Numbered from the stretch's first letter, positions 36,855 through 46,140 are shown. The stretch: DNA of 64,000 bases from Denitratimonas tolerans (GCF_037203605.1 NZ_JBBDHC010000003.1:62001-126000), one strand, 5' to 3'. Translations and numbers: made by a program. The notes: a model not told the origin generated them from the letters alone.

Positions 36855-36957
36855 CAGTGCCCCGCCGTGCAGGGCACTGTGGCCTGGTCGTGGAAGCAGA
36901 TCCCGACCGCCGCGTGCAGCGGCCGGGATCTGCTCCCACCCCCGCGCCGGCGGGGAT
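36855..36957. repeat. hairpin array between ahpC and ahpF
   Basis: Two perfect-armed hairpins lie in the gap: CAGTGCCC/GGGCACTG (36855-36862 with 36872-36879) and GCAGATCCCG/CGGGATCTGC (36896-36905 with 36924-36933), plus a small CCCCGC-type hairpin near 36940-36956. This resembles REP-type intercistronic DNA that stabilises upstream mRNA or attenuates readthrough. No T-tract is present. Confidence 0.65.
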
Positions 36958-36979
36958 GGGAACAGCGATGGGGCGTGGA

Positions 36980-37543
36980 TCAAATCTTGCCGACCAGGTC
37001 CAGCGACGGCGCGATGGTCTTGGCACCTTCCTTCCACTTGGCCGGGCAGACCTCGCCCGGGTGCGCGGCGGTGTACTGCGCCGCCTTGAGCTTGCGCAGG
37101 GTCTCGCCGACGTCGCGTGCGATCTCGTTGGAATGCACTTCCATGGTCTTGATCACGCCTTCCGGGTTGATCACGAAAGTGCCGCGCAGGGCCAGGCCTT
37201 CTTCCGGGATATGCACGCCGAAGGCATTGGTGAGCGCGTGGGTGGGATCGCCCACCAGCGGGAACTTCGCCTTGCCCACGGCCGGCGAGGTCTCGTGCCA
37301 CACCTTGTGCGAGAAGTGGGTGTCGGTGGTCACGATGTAGACCTCGGCACCGGCCTTCTGGAACTCGGCGTAGTGCTCGGCCGCGTCCTCGACTTCGGTC
37401 GGGCAGTTGAAGGTGAAAGCGGCCGGCATGAAGATCACGACCGACCACTTGCCCTTCATGCTCTGGTCGCTGACCTTGACGAACTTGCCGTTGTGGAAGG
37501 CATCGGCCTGAAACGGCTGGATCTGGGTGTTGATGAGGGACAT
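36980..37543 (-). CDS. ahpC: alkyl hydroperoxide reductase subunit C (2-Cys peroxiredoxin)
   Basis: 187 residues, the same length as E. coli AhpC. Peroxidatic Cys47 lies in FTFNCPTE and the resolving Cys in HPGEVCPAKW near residue 166. It reduces H2O2 and organic peroxides in the cytoplasm using AhpF. An AAGGAGAA ribosome site precedes the ATG. An OxyR-like site and promoter lie about 65-130 bp upstream. Confidence 0.98.
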   Translation of the reverse strand: MSLINTQIQPFQADAFHNGKFVKVSDQSMKGKWSVVIFMPAAFTFNCPTEVEDAAEHYAEFQKAGAEVYIVTTDTHFSHKVWHETSPAVGKAKFPLVGDPTHALTNAFGVHIPEEGLALRGTFVINPEGVIKTMEVHSNEIARDVGETLRKLKAAQYTAAHPGEVCPAKWKEGAKTIAPSLDLVGKI

Positions 37544-37606
37544 CGCGTTCTCCTTGGGTCTGTGTGGGGGTGACATCGGCGGAGCCATTGGACTCCGACA
37601 CCGGCC

Positions 37607-37672
37607 ATTGTAGGGATCACAAGACAATAGGTAAAATTGATTGTTACAATGAATATGATAGTTACAACCTAT
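37607..37672 (-). promoter_or_regulatory. ahpC promoter with OxyR-like sites
   Basis: On the minus strand a -10 TACAAT (37607-37612) has a weak -35 (TTTACC) 17 bp upstream. Upstream lie ATAGTTACAACCTAT (37658-37672), a perfect match to the OxyR element ATAGnTnnnAnCTAT, and a partial one, ATAGGTAAAATTGAT (37627-37641), that overlaps the -35. The pair is not at the canonical 22-bp spacing. Peroxide induction by OxyR is therefore likely but the exact footprint is uncertain. The surrounding 37544-37874 gap is locally AT-rich and holds no gene. Confidence 0.7.
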
Positions 37673-37733
37673 TACCAAAGACGTCGGGCCGGCGCATCGG
37701 CGCTGCGGATGCCCGCAGTTCACCGCCCTGTCG

Positions 37734-37739
37734 TATAAT
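37734..37739 (+). promoter_or_regulatory. -10 element upstream of typA
   Basis: Consensus TATAAT, about 135 bp before the typA ATG in the gap shared with ahpC. No good -35 is visible at 16-18 bp upstream, so an activator or extended contacts may be needed. The leader between it and typA is GC-rich without a clear hairpin. Confidence 0.4.
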
Positions 37740-37874
37740 GCGCCGCACCATGAGATGCCCGGGCGCAGACGATCCACGATCGTCTGCGTTTTCGTGTTCC
37801 CGTGAAAAAGCGCGCGCCCGGACTGCGGGTGCTGCCGCCGAACGCCGACTGCCACAGAACTGCCGATTCCGACC

Positions 37875-39704
37875 ATGACCATCCAGAGCCTGCGCAACAT
37901 CGCCATCGTCGCCCACGTCGACCACGGCAAGACCACCCTCGTCGACAGCCTGCTGAAAAACTCCGGGACGCTGAACGAACGCACCGTGCTGGCCGAGCGC
38001 GTAATGGACTCCAACGATCAGGAAAAGGAGCGCGGCATCACCATCCTGGCCAAGAACACCGCGATCAACTGGCGCGGCAACCGCATCAACATCGTCGACA
38101 CTCCCGGCCACGCCGACTTCGGTGGCGAGGTGGAGCGCGTGCTGTCGATGGTCGACTCGGTGCTGCTGCTGGTCGATGCGATGGACGGCCCGATGCCGCA
38201 GACCCGCTTCGTGACGCAGAAGGCGTTCGCGATGGGCTTCAAGCCGATCGTCGTCATCAACAAGGTCGATCGCCCCGGCGCGCGGCCCGAATGGGTGGTG
38301 GAACAGGTCTGGGATCTGTTCGATCGACTCGGCGCGACCGCCGAACAGATGGACTTCCCGATCATCTACGCCTCCGGCCTCAACGGCTACGCCGGCCTGA
38401 CCGACGACGTGCGCTCGGGCGACATGACGCCGCTGTACGAGGCGATCATGCAGCACGTACCCGCCCCGCCGGTCGATCCGGACGGTCCCTTCCAGATGCG
38501 CATCAGCCAGCTCGACTACAGCAACTTCGTCGGCGTGATCGGCATCGGCCGCATCCAGCGCGGCACGCTGAAGAAGAACATGCCGGTGGCGGTGATCGAC
38601 CGGCACGGCAAGAAGCGCCAGGGCAAGGTGCTGCAGGTACTCGGCTTCCTGGGGCTGGAGCGGATCGAGCAGGACAGCGCCGAGGCCGGCGACATCGTGG
38701 CCATTTCCGGCATCCAGGAGCTGACCATCTCCGACACCGTCTGCGCGCTGGACTGCCCCGAGGCGCTGCCGGCGCTGACGGTGGACGAGCCGACGATCTC
38801 GATGACCTTCCAGGTCAACAATTCCCCGTTCGCCGGCAACAAGGATCTTTCCGGCGGCAAGTTCCTGACCAGCCGCCAGCTGAAGGAACGTCTGGAGCGC
38901 GAGACCGTCCACAACGTCGCGCTCAAGGTCGAGCAGCTCGAGGACGCCGACAAGTTCCTCGTGTCGGGCCGCGGCGAACTGCACCTGTCGGTACTGATCG
39001 AGAACATGCGCCGCGAAGGCTTCGAGCTGGCGGTCTCGCGCCCGGAAGTGATCATCAAGGAAATCGATGGTCAGCCGATGGAGCCGATCGAGCAGCTCGT
39101 CGTCGACGTGGAGGACATCCATCAGGGCGGCGTGATGGAGAAGCTCGGCGCGCGCAAGGGCCAGCTCAAGGGCATGGAGCCGGACGGCAAGGGCCGGGTG
39201 CGGCTGGAATACCAGATCCCGGCGCGCGGCCTGATCGGTTTCCAGAACGAATTCAAGACCCTCACCCAGGGCTCGGGCCTGCTGTTCCACGTTTTCGACC
39301 ACTACGGTCCCAAGGAGCAGGGCCCCATCGCCAAGCGCATCAACGGCGTGATGATCGCCAATGCCGCCGGCACCACGCCGGCCTATTCGCTCGGCCCGCT
39401 GCAGGAGCGCGGCAAGCTGTTCGCCGCCGAAGGCGACAGCGTCTACGAGGGTCAGCTCGTGGGTATCCATTCCAAGGACAACGATCTCACCGTCAACGCC
39501 ATCAAGCCCAAGCCGATGACCAACATCCGCGCCGCGGGCAAGGACGACACGATCCAGCTCTCGCCGGCGATCAAGTTTTCGCTGGAGCAGGCGCTGGATT
39601 TCATCGACGACGACGAGCTGGTGGAAATCACGCCCAAGGAAATCCGCCTGCGCAAGAAGCACCTGACCGAGAACGATCGCAAGCGGGCCAGCCGCGCGGC
39701 CTGA
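37875..39704 (+). CDS. typA: translational GTPase TypA/BipA
   Basis: 609 residues, standard length. It is an EF-G-like ribosome-binding GTPase used in ribosome assembly and stress adaptation. GTP-binding motifs are AHVDHGKTTLVD, the switch region ERGITI, DTPGHADFGGE and NKVDRPGA. The C-terminal TypA-specific region follows (RGLIGFQNEFKTLTQG, GVMIANAAGTTPAYSL). srkA starts 4 bp downstream. Confidence 0.98.
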   Translation: MTIQSLRNIAIVAHVDHGKTTLVDSLLKNSGTLNERTVLAERVMDSNDQEKERGITILAKNTAINWRGNRINIVDTPGHADFGGEVERVLSMVDSVLLLVDAMDGPMPQTRFVTQKAFAMGFKPIVVINKVDRPGARPEWVVEQVWDLFDRLGATAEQMDFPIIYASGLNGYAGLTDDVRSGDMTPLYEAIMQHVPAPPVDPDGPFQMRISQLDYSNFVGVIGIGRIQRGTLKKNMPVAVIDRHGKKRQGKVLQVLGFLGLERIEQDSAEAGDIVAISGIQELTISDTVCALDCPEALPALTVDEPTISMTFQVNNSPFAGNKDLSGGKFLTSRQLKERLERETVHNVALKVEQLEDADKFLVSGRGELHLSVLIENMRREGFELAVSRPEVIIKEIDGQPMEPIEQLVVDVEDIHQGGVMEKLGARKGQLKGMEPDGKGRVRLEYQIPARGLIGFQNEFKTLTQGSGLLFHVFDHYGPKEQGPIAKRINGVMIANAAGTTPAYSLGPLQERGKLFAAEGDSVYEGQLVGIHSKDNDLTVNAIKPKPMTNIRAAGKDDTIQLSPAIKFSLEQALDFIDDDELVEITPKEIRLRKKHLTENDRKRASRAA

Positions 39705-39708
39705 TCCC

Positions 39709-40680
39709 GTGCCCGGCGAGGTGCCCTACGCGCGCTTGACGCCCGACGCGGTGGTCGACGCGGTCGAATCGCTCGGACTGCAGTGCGACGGGCGCCTGTT
39801 GGCGCTCAACAGCTACGAGAATCGCGTCTATCGCGTGGGCATCGAAGACGCCGCGCCGCTGGTCGCCAAGTTCTATCGTCCGGCGCGCTGGAGCGACGCG
39901 GCCATCGAGGAGGAGCACGCCTTCGCGCGCGAACTGGCCGATGCCGACCTTTCGGTGGTCGCACCGCTCGCCTTCGACGGCGCGACCCTGTTCCACCACG
40001 CCGGTTTCCGCTTCGCCCTGTTTGCCTGCCAGGGCGGCCACGCGCCGGAGTTGGACGATGCCGACACGCTGCGGCAGCTGGGCCGGACCCTGGCGCGCCT
40101 GCATACCGTCGGCGCGCGGCGGCACTTTCGCCACCGCCAGACCCTGGATGCCGCACGGTTCGGCCACGAGCCGCTGCGCTTTCTGCTCGACTCGGGCCGG
40201 ATTCCCGCCGATCTGCGCATCAGCTTCCGGCGCCTCGGCACCGCGCTGCTGGCGCAGGTCGATGCCGCCTTTGCGCGCGCGCAGCCCCTCGCCACGCTGC
40301 GCCTGCACGGTGACTGCCATCCCGGCAACATCCTGTGGCGCGACGGCGTCGCCCACTTCGTCGATCTGGACGATTGTCTCACCGGCCCGGCGATTCAGGA
40401 CCTGTGGATGTTCCTTTCCGGCAGCCGCGACGAACAGCAGGCCCAGCTCGAACGGCTGACCGAAGGCTACGCCGAGTTCCGCGACTTCGACTGGCGCGAG
40501 CGCCATCTGATCGAACCGCTGCGCGCCCTGCGCCTGATCCACTACCACGCCTGGATCGCACGCCGCTGGCACGATCCGGCCTTTCCCCGTGCCTTTCCCG
40601 GATTTGCCGAGCCGCGCCACTGGGAAGAGGTGCTGCGCCAGGTGCAGGAACAGCTCGCGGTGCTGGACGAAGCCGCCTGA
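39709..40680 (+). CDS. srkA: stress response protein kinase SrkA (YihE)
   Basis: 323 residues from a GTG start 4 bp after typA. Strong family features of the YihE/RdoA kinases are LNSYENRVYRVG, VAKFYRPARWSDAAIEEEH, and the catalytic loop LRLHGDCHPGNILWRDG with FVDLDDCLTGPAIQDLWMFL (Mg-binding Asp). E. coli SrkA is a cytoplasmic Ser/Thr kinase that counters stress-induced cell death and lies upstream of dsbA. Here it probably shares the typA transcript. Confidence 0.95.
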   Translation: MPGEVPYARLTPDAVVDAVESLGLQCDGRLLALNSYENRVYRVGIEDAAPLVAKFYRPARWSDAAIEEEHAFARELADADLSVVAPLAFDGATLFHHAGFRFALFACQGGHAPELDDADTLRQLGRTLARLHTVGARRHFRHRQTLDAARFGHEPLRFLLDSGRIPADLRISFRRLGTALLAQVDAAFARAQPLATLRLHGDCHPGNILWRDGVAHFVDLDDCLTGPAIQDLWMFLSGSRDEQQAQLERLTEGYAEFRDFDWRERHLIEPLRALRLIHYHAWIARRWHDPAFPRAFPGFAEPRHWEEVLRQVQEQLAVLDEAA

Positions 40681-40719
40681 GGCCCCGCGCCGCGCTGGCA
40701 GGCGGCGCGCGCCTGCGCC

Positions 40720-41985
40720 ATGCTTCGCTCCTTTCCCCGACCTGCGGCCCAGATGTCCCCGACCCACGCACCGGTTCCGTTCTGGAATCGCCTTCCCGAG
40801 ATCGCACGCTATCCCTTCCGCGGCGCGGCCCTGATCAGCCTGATCGTGTTCAGCCTGGGCAGCCTGCTCGGGCTTCTGCCCGGCATCGGCTGGATCCTGC
40901 GCATTGTGATCTGGCTGGCGACCTACCGCTACGCCTTCGAAATCCTGCTGCGCACGGCGCACGGGCAGATGGAGGCCCCCGAAATCACCGCCCATACCGA
41001 CGCCGGCGTGGCCTGGCGCTTCCTCGGCCTGTGGGTGATCTATTTTGCGCTCTTCCTTGCGGCGGGCCTGATCGCCGGCCTGGTCGGCGCGATCCTGGCA
41101 ATGCTGGTGCTCACCCTGCTGCTGCCGGGTGCGATCATCTCGCTGGCCATCGACGGGACGCTTGGGCACGCGATCAATCCGGCCACGTCGTTCGCGATCA
41201 TGTCGCGCATCGGCGCACCCTACTTCGCCGCCTTCGGCCTCCTGTTCGTGATCCAGACCAGCGCCGCCACGGCGGAATACTGGCTGTCGCAACACGCGCC
41301 CGTGCTTTCGCTGCCGCTGTCCACCGCCGCGGCGGTGTGGGGCATCTTCGCGGCCTTCCACCTGATGGGCTACCTGGTGTTCCAGTACCGCGAGGCACTG
41401 GGCTTCGAGCCGGGCGACGGCTTCGGCAAGCCCGCGCTGCGCAACCGCGACACCGACCTGATGGACGAAGCACAGGCGCTGGTGGCCGACGGCCAGACCG
41501 AGGCGGCGCTCGCCCGCCTGACCGGAGAAATGCGCGAGCGCGCCCTGCCGCTCGACGCGCACGAGCTTTACCGCAAGCTGCTGCGCGCCAAGGGCGACGG
41601 TGCCGCGCTGCTCGCGCATGCGCCGCCCTATCTCGACCGGCTGTTGCTGGAAAAGCAGGACCGGCGCGCTCTCGGGTTGGCGCGCGAATCGCTCGACGCC
41701 AGCCGCGATTTCACCCCGCACCAGCCCGAGGACGGCCATCGCCTGGCGCTGCGCGCACGCGACAGCGGCCAGGCGCAGCTGGCCATCGACCTGTGGCTGG
41801 CCATGATCAAACGCTGGCCGCGCGATCCGGTGCGGGGCGACTGGGCGCTCGGGGCCGCCGACCTGCTCGTCCAGCGCGACCGGCTGACGCTGGCGCGACA
41901 GGTGCTGGAGTATGCCGCGCGCGGCCTTGATCCCGAGCCTGCGGCGCGCATCCAGGAGGCGCTGGCCAGGCTGCCCGCCGCGTGA
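40720..41985 (+). CDS. DUF4013-like membrane protein with C-terminal repeat region
   Basis: 421 residues (ATG 40753 is an alternative, 410 residues). The N-terminal half has about six membrane segments (AALISLIVFSLGSLLGLLPG, FLGLWVIYFALFLAAGLIAG, AMLVLTLLLPGAIISLAIDG) like DUF4013 proteins. The C-terminal ~190 residues are cytoplasmic and helical with TPR-like units (EAQALVADGQTEAALARL, LARQVLEYAARGLDPEPAAR). It overlaps the next gene by 4 nt (GTGA). Function unknown; inner membrane. Confidence 0.8.
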   Translation: MLRSFPRPAAQMSPTHAPVPFWNRLPEIARYPFRGAALISLIVFSLGSLLGLLPGIGWILRIVIWLATYRYAFEILLRTAHGQMEAPEITAHTDAGVAWRFLGLWVIYFALFLAAGLIAGLVGAILAMLVLTLLLPGAIISLAIDGTLGHAINPATSFAIMSRIGAPYFAAFGLLFVIQTSAATAEYWLSQHAPVLSLPLSTAAAVWGIFAAFHLMGYLVFQYREALGFEPGDGFGKPALRNRDTDLMDEAQALVADGQTEAALARLTGEMRERALPLDAHELYRKLLRAKGDGAALLAHAPPYLDRLLLEKQDRRALGLARESLDASRDFTPHQPEDGHRLALRARDSGQAQLAIDLWLAMIKRWPRDPVRGDWALGAADLLVQRDRLTLARQVLEYAARGLDPEPAARIQEALARLPAA

Positions 41986-43112
41986 GCGCCAGCCCCGCGC
42001 ACCGCGTACATGGCCTGACCGGCGACGAGGTGCCGCCGGACTGGCCGCCGCTGACGCTGGACGAGCTTGAGCCACTGTTCGCGCGCTATCCGGAGCTGAG
42101 CGCGCCGCAGGCGATCGGCTGGCACAGCCCGCGCCCGCTGGCGGCCGCAGCGCGGGTCGAGACGGCGGCCGGTCCGGTGTTCGCCAAACGCCACCACGCC
42201 AGCGTGCGCAGCGCCGCGACGCTGGCCGAGGAACACGCGTTCGCGGCCCACCTGCGCGCGAACGCGATTCCGGTGCCGCCGATCCACGCCGACGCGGATG
42301 GCCGCACCGCAGTCGCCCTGGGCGACTGGACCTGGGACCTGCACGCGCCGGCCGCGGGCCAGGACCTCTACCGCGACGCGCCATCCTGGACGCCGCTGGA
42401 CGATCTCGCGCACGCGCGCGCCGCCGGCGCGATGCTGGCACGCCTGCACGCCGCCGCGCAGGGATTCGAGGCCGCGCAGCGCGGCACCCATCTGCTGGTC
42501 GCGCGCACGGAGCTGATCGAGGCCGGGGACGCCATTGCCGCACTGCGTGCCCAGCTGCCCGAACGCCCGGCGCTGGCGCGCTGGCTCGATGGCCGCCGCT
42601 GGGACGCGGATCTGGGCGAGGCGATCGCCCCCCTGCACGCGCGCGTGCAGGCGCGCGCCGCCGCGCAGCCGCGCCTGTGGACGCACGGCGACTGGCACGC
42701 CTCCAACCTGTTCTGGAGCCGGGCCGATGCGAACGCAGGCGTGAGTGCGGTGGTCGATTTCGGCCTGTGCGCGCGCACCTTCGCGCTGTTCGACCTCGCC
42801 ACCGCGATCGAACGCAATGCCATCGCCTGGCTGGAACCGGACGACGACCGGGGACAGGCCGCCATCGCCCGCGCGCTGATCGCAGGCTACCGCGAGGTGA
42901 GCGCGCTGAAAGCGGACGACATCGCCTTCCTGGCCGATCTCCTGCCCGTGGTGCATCTGGATTTCGCGCTGTCGGAAGTCGAATACTACGCCGGCATCAC
43001 GCGCTCGGAAGCCAACGCCGAGGCGGCCTGGAGCGACTTCCTGCTCGGCCACGCGCGCTGGTTTTCCCGTGCGCCGGGGCGCGCGTTCCTGCACGCGCTG
43101 CGCGCGGCCTGA
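41982..43112 (+). CDS. aminoglycoside-phosphotransferase-fold kinase
   Basis: 376 residues from GTG overlapping the previous stop. The APH/choline-kinase catalytic loop is clear: LWTHGDWHASNLFW (HGDxHxxN), followed by SAVVDFGLCARTFALFDLA (Mg-binding Asp). Such kinases phosphorylate small molecules. Because a thiamine-uptake cluster follows, thiamine is an attractive substrate, but the riboswitch lies after this gene, so the link is only positional. A homoserine- or choline-type substrate is equally possible. Confidence 0.82.
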   Translation: MSASPAHRVHGLTGDEVPPDWPPLTLDELEPLFARYPELSAPQAIGWHSPRPLAAAARVETAAGPVFAKRHHASVRSAATLAEEHAFAAHLRANAIPVPPIHADADGRTAVALGDWTWDLHAPAAGQDLYRDAPSWTPLDDLAHARAAGAMLARLHAAAQGFEAAQRGTHLLVARTELIEAGDAIAALRAQLPERPALARWLDGRRWDADLGEAIAPLHARVQARAAAQPRLWTHGDWHASNLFWSRADANAGVSAVVDFGLCARTFALFDLATAIERNAIAWLEPDDDRGQAAIARALIAGYREVSALKADDIAFLADLLPVVHLDFALSEVEYYAGITRSEANAEAAWSDFLLGHARWFSRAPGRAFLHALRAA

Positions 43113-43178
43113 GTGGCGCGGTGGGCTGCGTCGCACCGATTCTGCACGCGGGCGGCATCCGTGGTTCAATAGCGCCCT

Positions 43179-43258
43179 GAAGCGGGGGTGCCCGGCGAAC
43201 GCCGGGCTGAGAGAGACCCTTCGAACCTGACCCGGTTAGGACCGGCGTAGGGAGCTTG
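43179..43258 (+). ncRNA. TPP riboswitch (THI element)
   Basis: The conserved blocks are in order: GGGGGTGCCCGGC, GCTGAGAGAGACCC, GAACCTGACCCGGTTAGGAC, and CGTAGGGA. This is the thiamin-pyrophosphate aptamer. It precedes a TonB receptor and a PnuC-family transporter and should switch them off when TPP is plentiful. Confidence 0.96.
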
Positions 43259-43261
43259 ATT

Positions 43262-43295
43262 CAGGACGCGACCGGCTTGCCCGGCGCGCGTCCTG
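43262..43295 (+). promoter_or_regulatory. expression-platform hairpin of the TPP riboswitch
   Basis: CAGGACGCG pairs with CGCGTCCTG (9 bp) directly after the aptamer. No T-tract follows, so control by blocking translation is more likely than termination; pairing with the ribosome site is not obvious. Confidence 0.5.
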
Positions 43296-43332
43296 CCGTC
43301 GCTTCGTCCTCCTCCACTGACGAATGCCGACC

Positions 43333-45492
43333 ATGAAACTCGCACGCACCACCCTGTTCCTCTCCCTGGCCGCGCTCCTGTGCCACGGCGCGCACGCCGC
43401 CGATGCGCCCTCGCAGACCACGCGCCTGTCGAAAGTGGAGGTCGAAGCCAGCGCGCCTGATGAAGCGGAGCCGGTCAACGCGAATCCCTGGGGCGCGATC
43501 CCGCTGAAATCCACGCCCGCATCGGTCAGCGTGATCGGACGCGAGCAGATCGACGAGCGCCACATCCGCAGCCTGAGCGAGCTGGCGCGGGAAGACGCGG
43601 CGATGGGCGACAACTACGCGCCGGTGGGCTACTACCAGAACCTCATCATCCGCGGTTTTCCGCTGGACCTCGGCACCGGCTACCGCCTCAACGGGCTGAC
43701 GATCGCCGGCGAGCAGATTCTGGCGTTCGAAGACAAGGCGCGGGTGGAGATCCTCAAGGGTCCGGCGGCGCTGCGCGCCGGCGCGATGGAGCCGGGCGGC
43801 ACGGTGAACTTCGTCAGCAAGCGCCCCGAAGAGGTGCGCACGCTCACCCTGGGTACCGATTCGCACGGCTCGCGCCTGGCCGCGCTCGACGCCGGCACCT
43901 GGCTCACGCCCACGCTCGGCATCCGCGCCAATCTCGGCTGGGAGGACATCCATTCCCATGTCGAGCACGCCGACGGCCGGCGCAATTTCTACGCCCTGGC
44001 GCTCGACTGGCGGCTCTCCGACCGCACCGTGCTGGAAGTCGATTCCAGCTACCACGCCAGCGCGCAGCGCTCGGTCTCGGGCTACCAGCTGCTGGGCGGC
44101 AGCGTGCTTCCGGAAGACGCCAGCGCCACGCGCATGCTCGGCTACCAGCCGTGGCAGGAGCCGGTGCGCGTCCACACCGCCAACACCAGCCTGCGCCTGA
44201 GACACGCGCTGACCGATACCTGGCGGCTCGGGCTTGCCGGTGGCCACAGCCGCAGCGTGATCGACGACAGCGTGGCCTTCGCCTACGGCTGCTACTACCA
44301 GCCGACCTGCTGGACGGGCGAGGTGCCGGGCAACACCTTCGCGCCCGACGGCGGCTACGACATCTACGACTACCGCAATCCGGACGACACCCGCAGCGGC
44401 GACGAAGTGCGCGCGAGCCTGGACGGCCGCTTCGCCACCGGCGCACTGCGCCACGACCTGAGCCTGGGCGTGGGCGTATTCCGGCGCGAGATCGAACGTC
44501 ACCTGCACGTCAACGACTACGTCGGCAGCGGCAACATCCACGACCCGCAGGTGCCCGTCTTCGCCCCCTCGCCCGAGGAAACCGGCCCGCGCGTGCGGCG
44601 GCTGGCGAGCTGGCAGCGCTCGGTGTTCGCGCTGGATCGCGTCGAGCTGGGCGAACGCTGGCAGGTCATCGTTGGCGCGCGCCGGGTGGAGCTGGACGAG
44701 CGCGCCTGGAGCAAGCGCGGGAAGCTGGAGCGCGACGCGCGCATCCAGCACACCCTGCCGCAGGTCGCCACGCTGTGGACGCCCGCCGATCCCGTGACGC
44801 TCTATGCCAGCTACAGCGAGGGCGTCTCGCTGGGCCACGAGGCGCCGTTCTGGACCAGCAACGAGGGCGACCTGCTCGGCCCGCGCCTGGCGCGGCAGAT
44901 CGAGGCCGGAGTGAAGTTCGGCCGCGGCAGCGACATCGACTTCAGCGCCGCGCTGTTCCACATCCGCCAGCCCTGGCAGCACGCCGAACCGGATGCCAGC
45001 GAAGCCGGATACACCTTCGTCGAGCGCGGCAGCGAGAACCACCTGGGGCTGGAGCTTTCCGCCAACGTGCGGATGGGCGAGTACCTGCGCCTGATCGCCA
45101 GCGGCAGTCTGATCCGGGCGCGCGGGGAAGGCGCGGACAACACCGCCTACGAAGGCCACCAGCTCACCAACGTGCCGCGCGCGCGCGCCGCCCTGCATCT
45201 GGACTACACCGTGCCGGCCCTGCCCGCGCTGAGCCTCACGGCCGGCGCGCGCCACGCCGCGCGCAATCCCGCCACCCCGGACGGCTTGGTGCACGCGCCG
45301 GCCTGGACGGTGTTCGACGCCGGCTTGCGCTATGGCACGCGCTGGGGCGAACGCGACCTGGTGTGGAGGCTCTCGGTGGACAACCTGTCCAACCGCTTCT
45401 ACTGGCGCGACGTGGGCAGCTCGCAGGGCGACAGCTACCTGTTCCCCGGCGCGCCGCGCCTGGCCCGGCTCAGCGTCACGATCGATTTGTAG
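43333..45492 (+). CDS. TonB-dependent outer-membrane receptor, probably for thiamine
   Basis: 719 residues (ATG 43324 gives 722). The signal peptide ends near CHGAHA. The plug domain is clear: PASVSVIGREQIDERHIRSL, LIIRGFPLDLGTGYRLNGL and RVEILKGPAALRAGAMEPGG, followed by a ~550-residue beta-barrel with siderophore-receptor-like strands. The C-terminal residue is Leu rather than the usual Phe. Regulation by a TPP riboswitch and the following pnuT make thiamine or a precursor the likely cargo; uptake is driven by TonB-ExbBD. Confidence 0.9.
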   Translation: MKLARTTLFLSLAALLCHGAHAADAPSQTTRLSKVEVEASAPDEAEPVNANPWGAIPLKSTPASVSVIGREQIDERHIRSLSELAREDAAMGDNYAPVGYYQNLIIRGFPLDLGTGYRLNGLTIAGEQILAFEDKARVEILKGPAALRAGAMEPGGTVNFVSKRPEEVRTLTLGTDSHGSRLAALDAGTWLTPTLGIRANLGWEDIHSHVEHADGRRNFYALALDWRLSDRTVLEVDSSYHASAQRSVSGYQLLGGSVLPEDASATRMLGYQPWQEPVRVHTANTSLRLRHALTDTWRLGLAGGHSRSVIDDSVAFAYGCYYQPTCWTGEVPGNTFAPDGGYDIYDYRNPDDTRSGDEVRASLDGRFATGALRHDLSLGVGVFRREIERHLHVNDYVGSGNIHDPQVPVFAPSPEETGPRVRRLASWQRSVFALDRVELGERWQVIVGARRVELDERAWSKRGKLERDARIQHTLPQVATLWTPADPVTLYASYSEGVSLGHEAPFWTSNEGDLLGPRLARQIEAGVKFGRGSDIDFSAALFHIRQPWQHAEPDASEAGYTFVERGSENHLGLELSANVRMGEYLRLIASGSLIRARGEGADNTAYEGHQLTNVPRARAALHLDYTVPALPALSLTAGARHAARNPATPDGLVHAPAWTVFDAGLRYGTRWGERDLVWRLSVDNLSNRFYWRDVGSSQGDSYLFPGAPRLARLSVTIDL

Positions 45493-45494
45493 CC

Positions 45495-46073
45495 ATGAAC
45501 CCGATCGAGATCCTCGCCGCGGTCCTCAGCGCGCTCGGCGTCTGGCTGATGGCCAGGCGCCGCCCCTGGGCCTGGCCGATCGGACTGGTGTCGGTGCTGA
45601 TCTACGCCTGGGTCTTCATCGAGGTGCGGCTGTACTCCGACGCCCTTTTGCAAGGCGCGTTCGCCGCGATGCTGGTCTACGGCTGGTCGCGCTGGCTGCG
45701 GAATCTGGGCGAGGACGGGCGGGTGCGAATCGCGCCGCTGCCGCTGCCGCGCGCGGCGCTGCACCTGGTCATCGGCGCGCTGGGGGCACTGGCGCTGGGT
45801 GCCTTCATGGCGCACTTCACCAACGCCGACCTGCCCTGGCTTGATGCCGCGCTCGCCGCTTTCAGCCTGGTGGCGCAGTGGTGGCAGGCGCGTCGCCATA
45901 CCGCCGCCTGGTGGCTGTGGATCGGGGTCGATGTGATCTACATCGGCATGTACCTGCACAAGGACCTGCAGGTCACGGCGATGCTCTATGCGCTGTTCCT
46001 GGGGCTGGCGGCGAGCGGGCTGCGGCAGTGGCAGCGCGCCGCGCGCGCGTCGGGCATGGACGCCCGGGAATAA
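45495..46073 (+). CDS. pnuT: PnuC-family transporter, thiamine type (PnuT)
   Basis: 192 residues, six to seven membrane helices. Family features are RRRPWAWPIGLVSVLIYAWVF, YSDALLQGAFAAMLVYGWSRW, WWQARRHTAAWWLWIGVDVIYIGMYLHKD (split here by Trp-rich helices) and YALFLGLAASGLRQW. PnuC proteins are facilitators for vitamins (nicotinamide riboside, riboflavin or thiamine). Two bp after the receptor stop and under the TPP riboswitch, thiamine is the expected substrate, trapped by later phosphorylation. Confidence 0.92.
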   Translation: MNPIEILAAVLSALGVWLMARRRPWAWPIGLVSVLIYAWVFIEVRLYSDALLQGAFAAMLVYGWSRWLRNLGEDGRVRIAPLPLPRAALHLVIGALGALALGAFMAHFTNADLPWLDAALAAFSLVAQWWQARRHTAAWWLWIGVDVIYIGMYLHKDLQVTAMLYALFLGLAASGLRQWQRAARASGMDARE

Positions 46074-46140
46074 GGGAATCGGATCAGCGGCTCACGACAG
46101 CAGGGCGCGGCACACCTGCCACTCGCCGTGCATCCGATTC

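Noticed and set aside
43262..43295. Intrinsic terminator as TPP riboswitch platform
   Set aside because: The hairpin is good but no T-tract follows, so it is listed as a likely translational platform instead.
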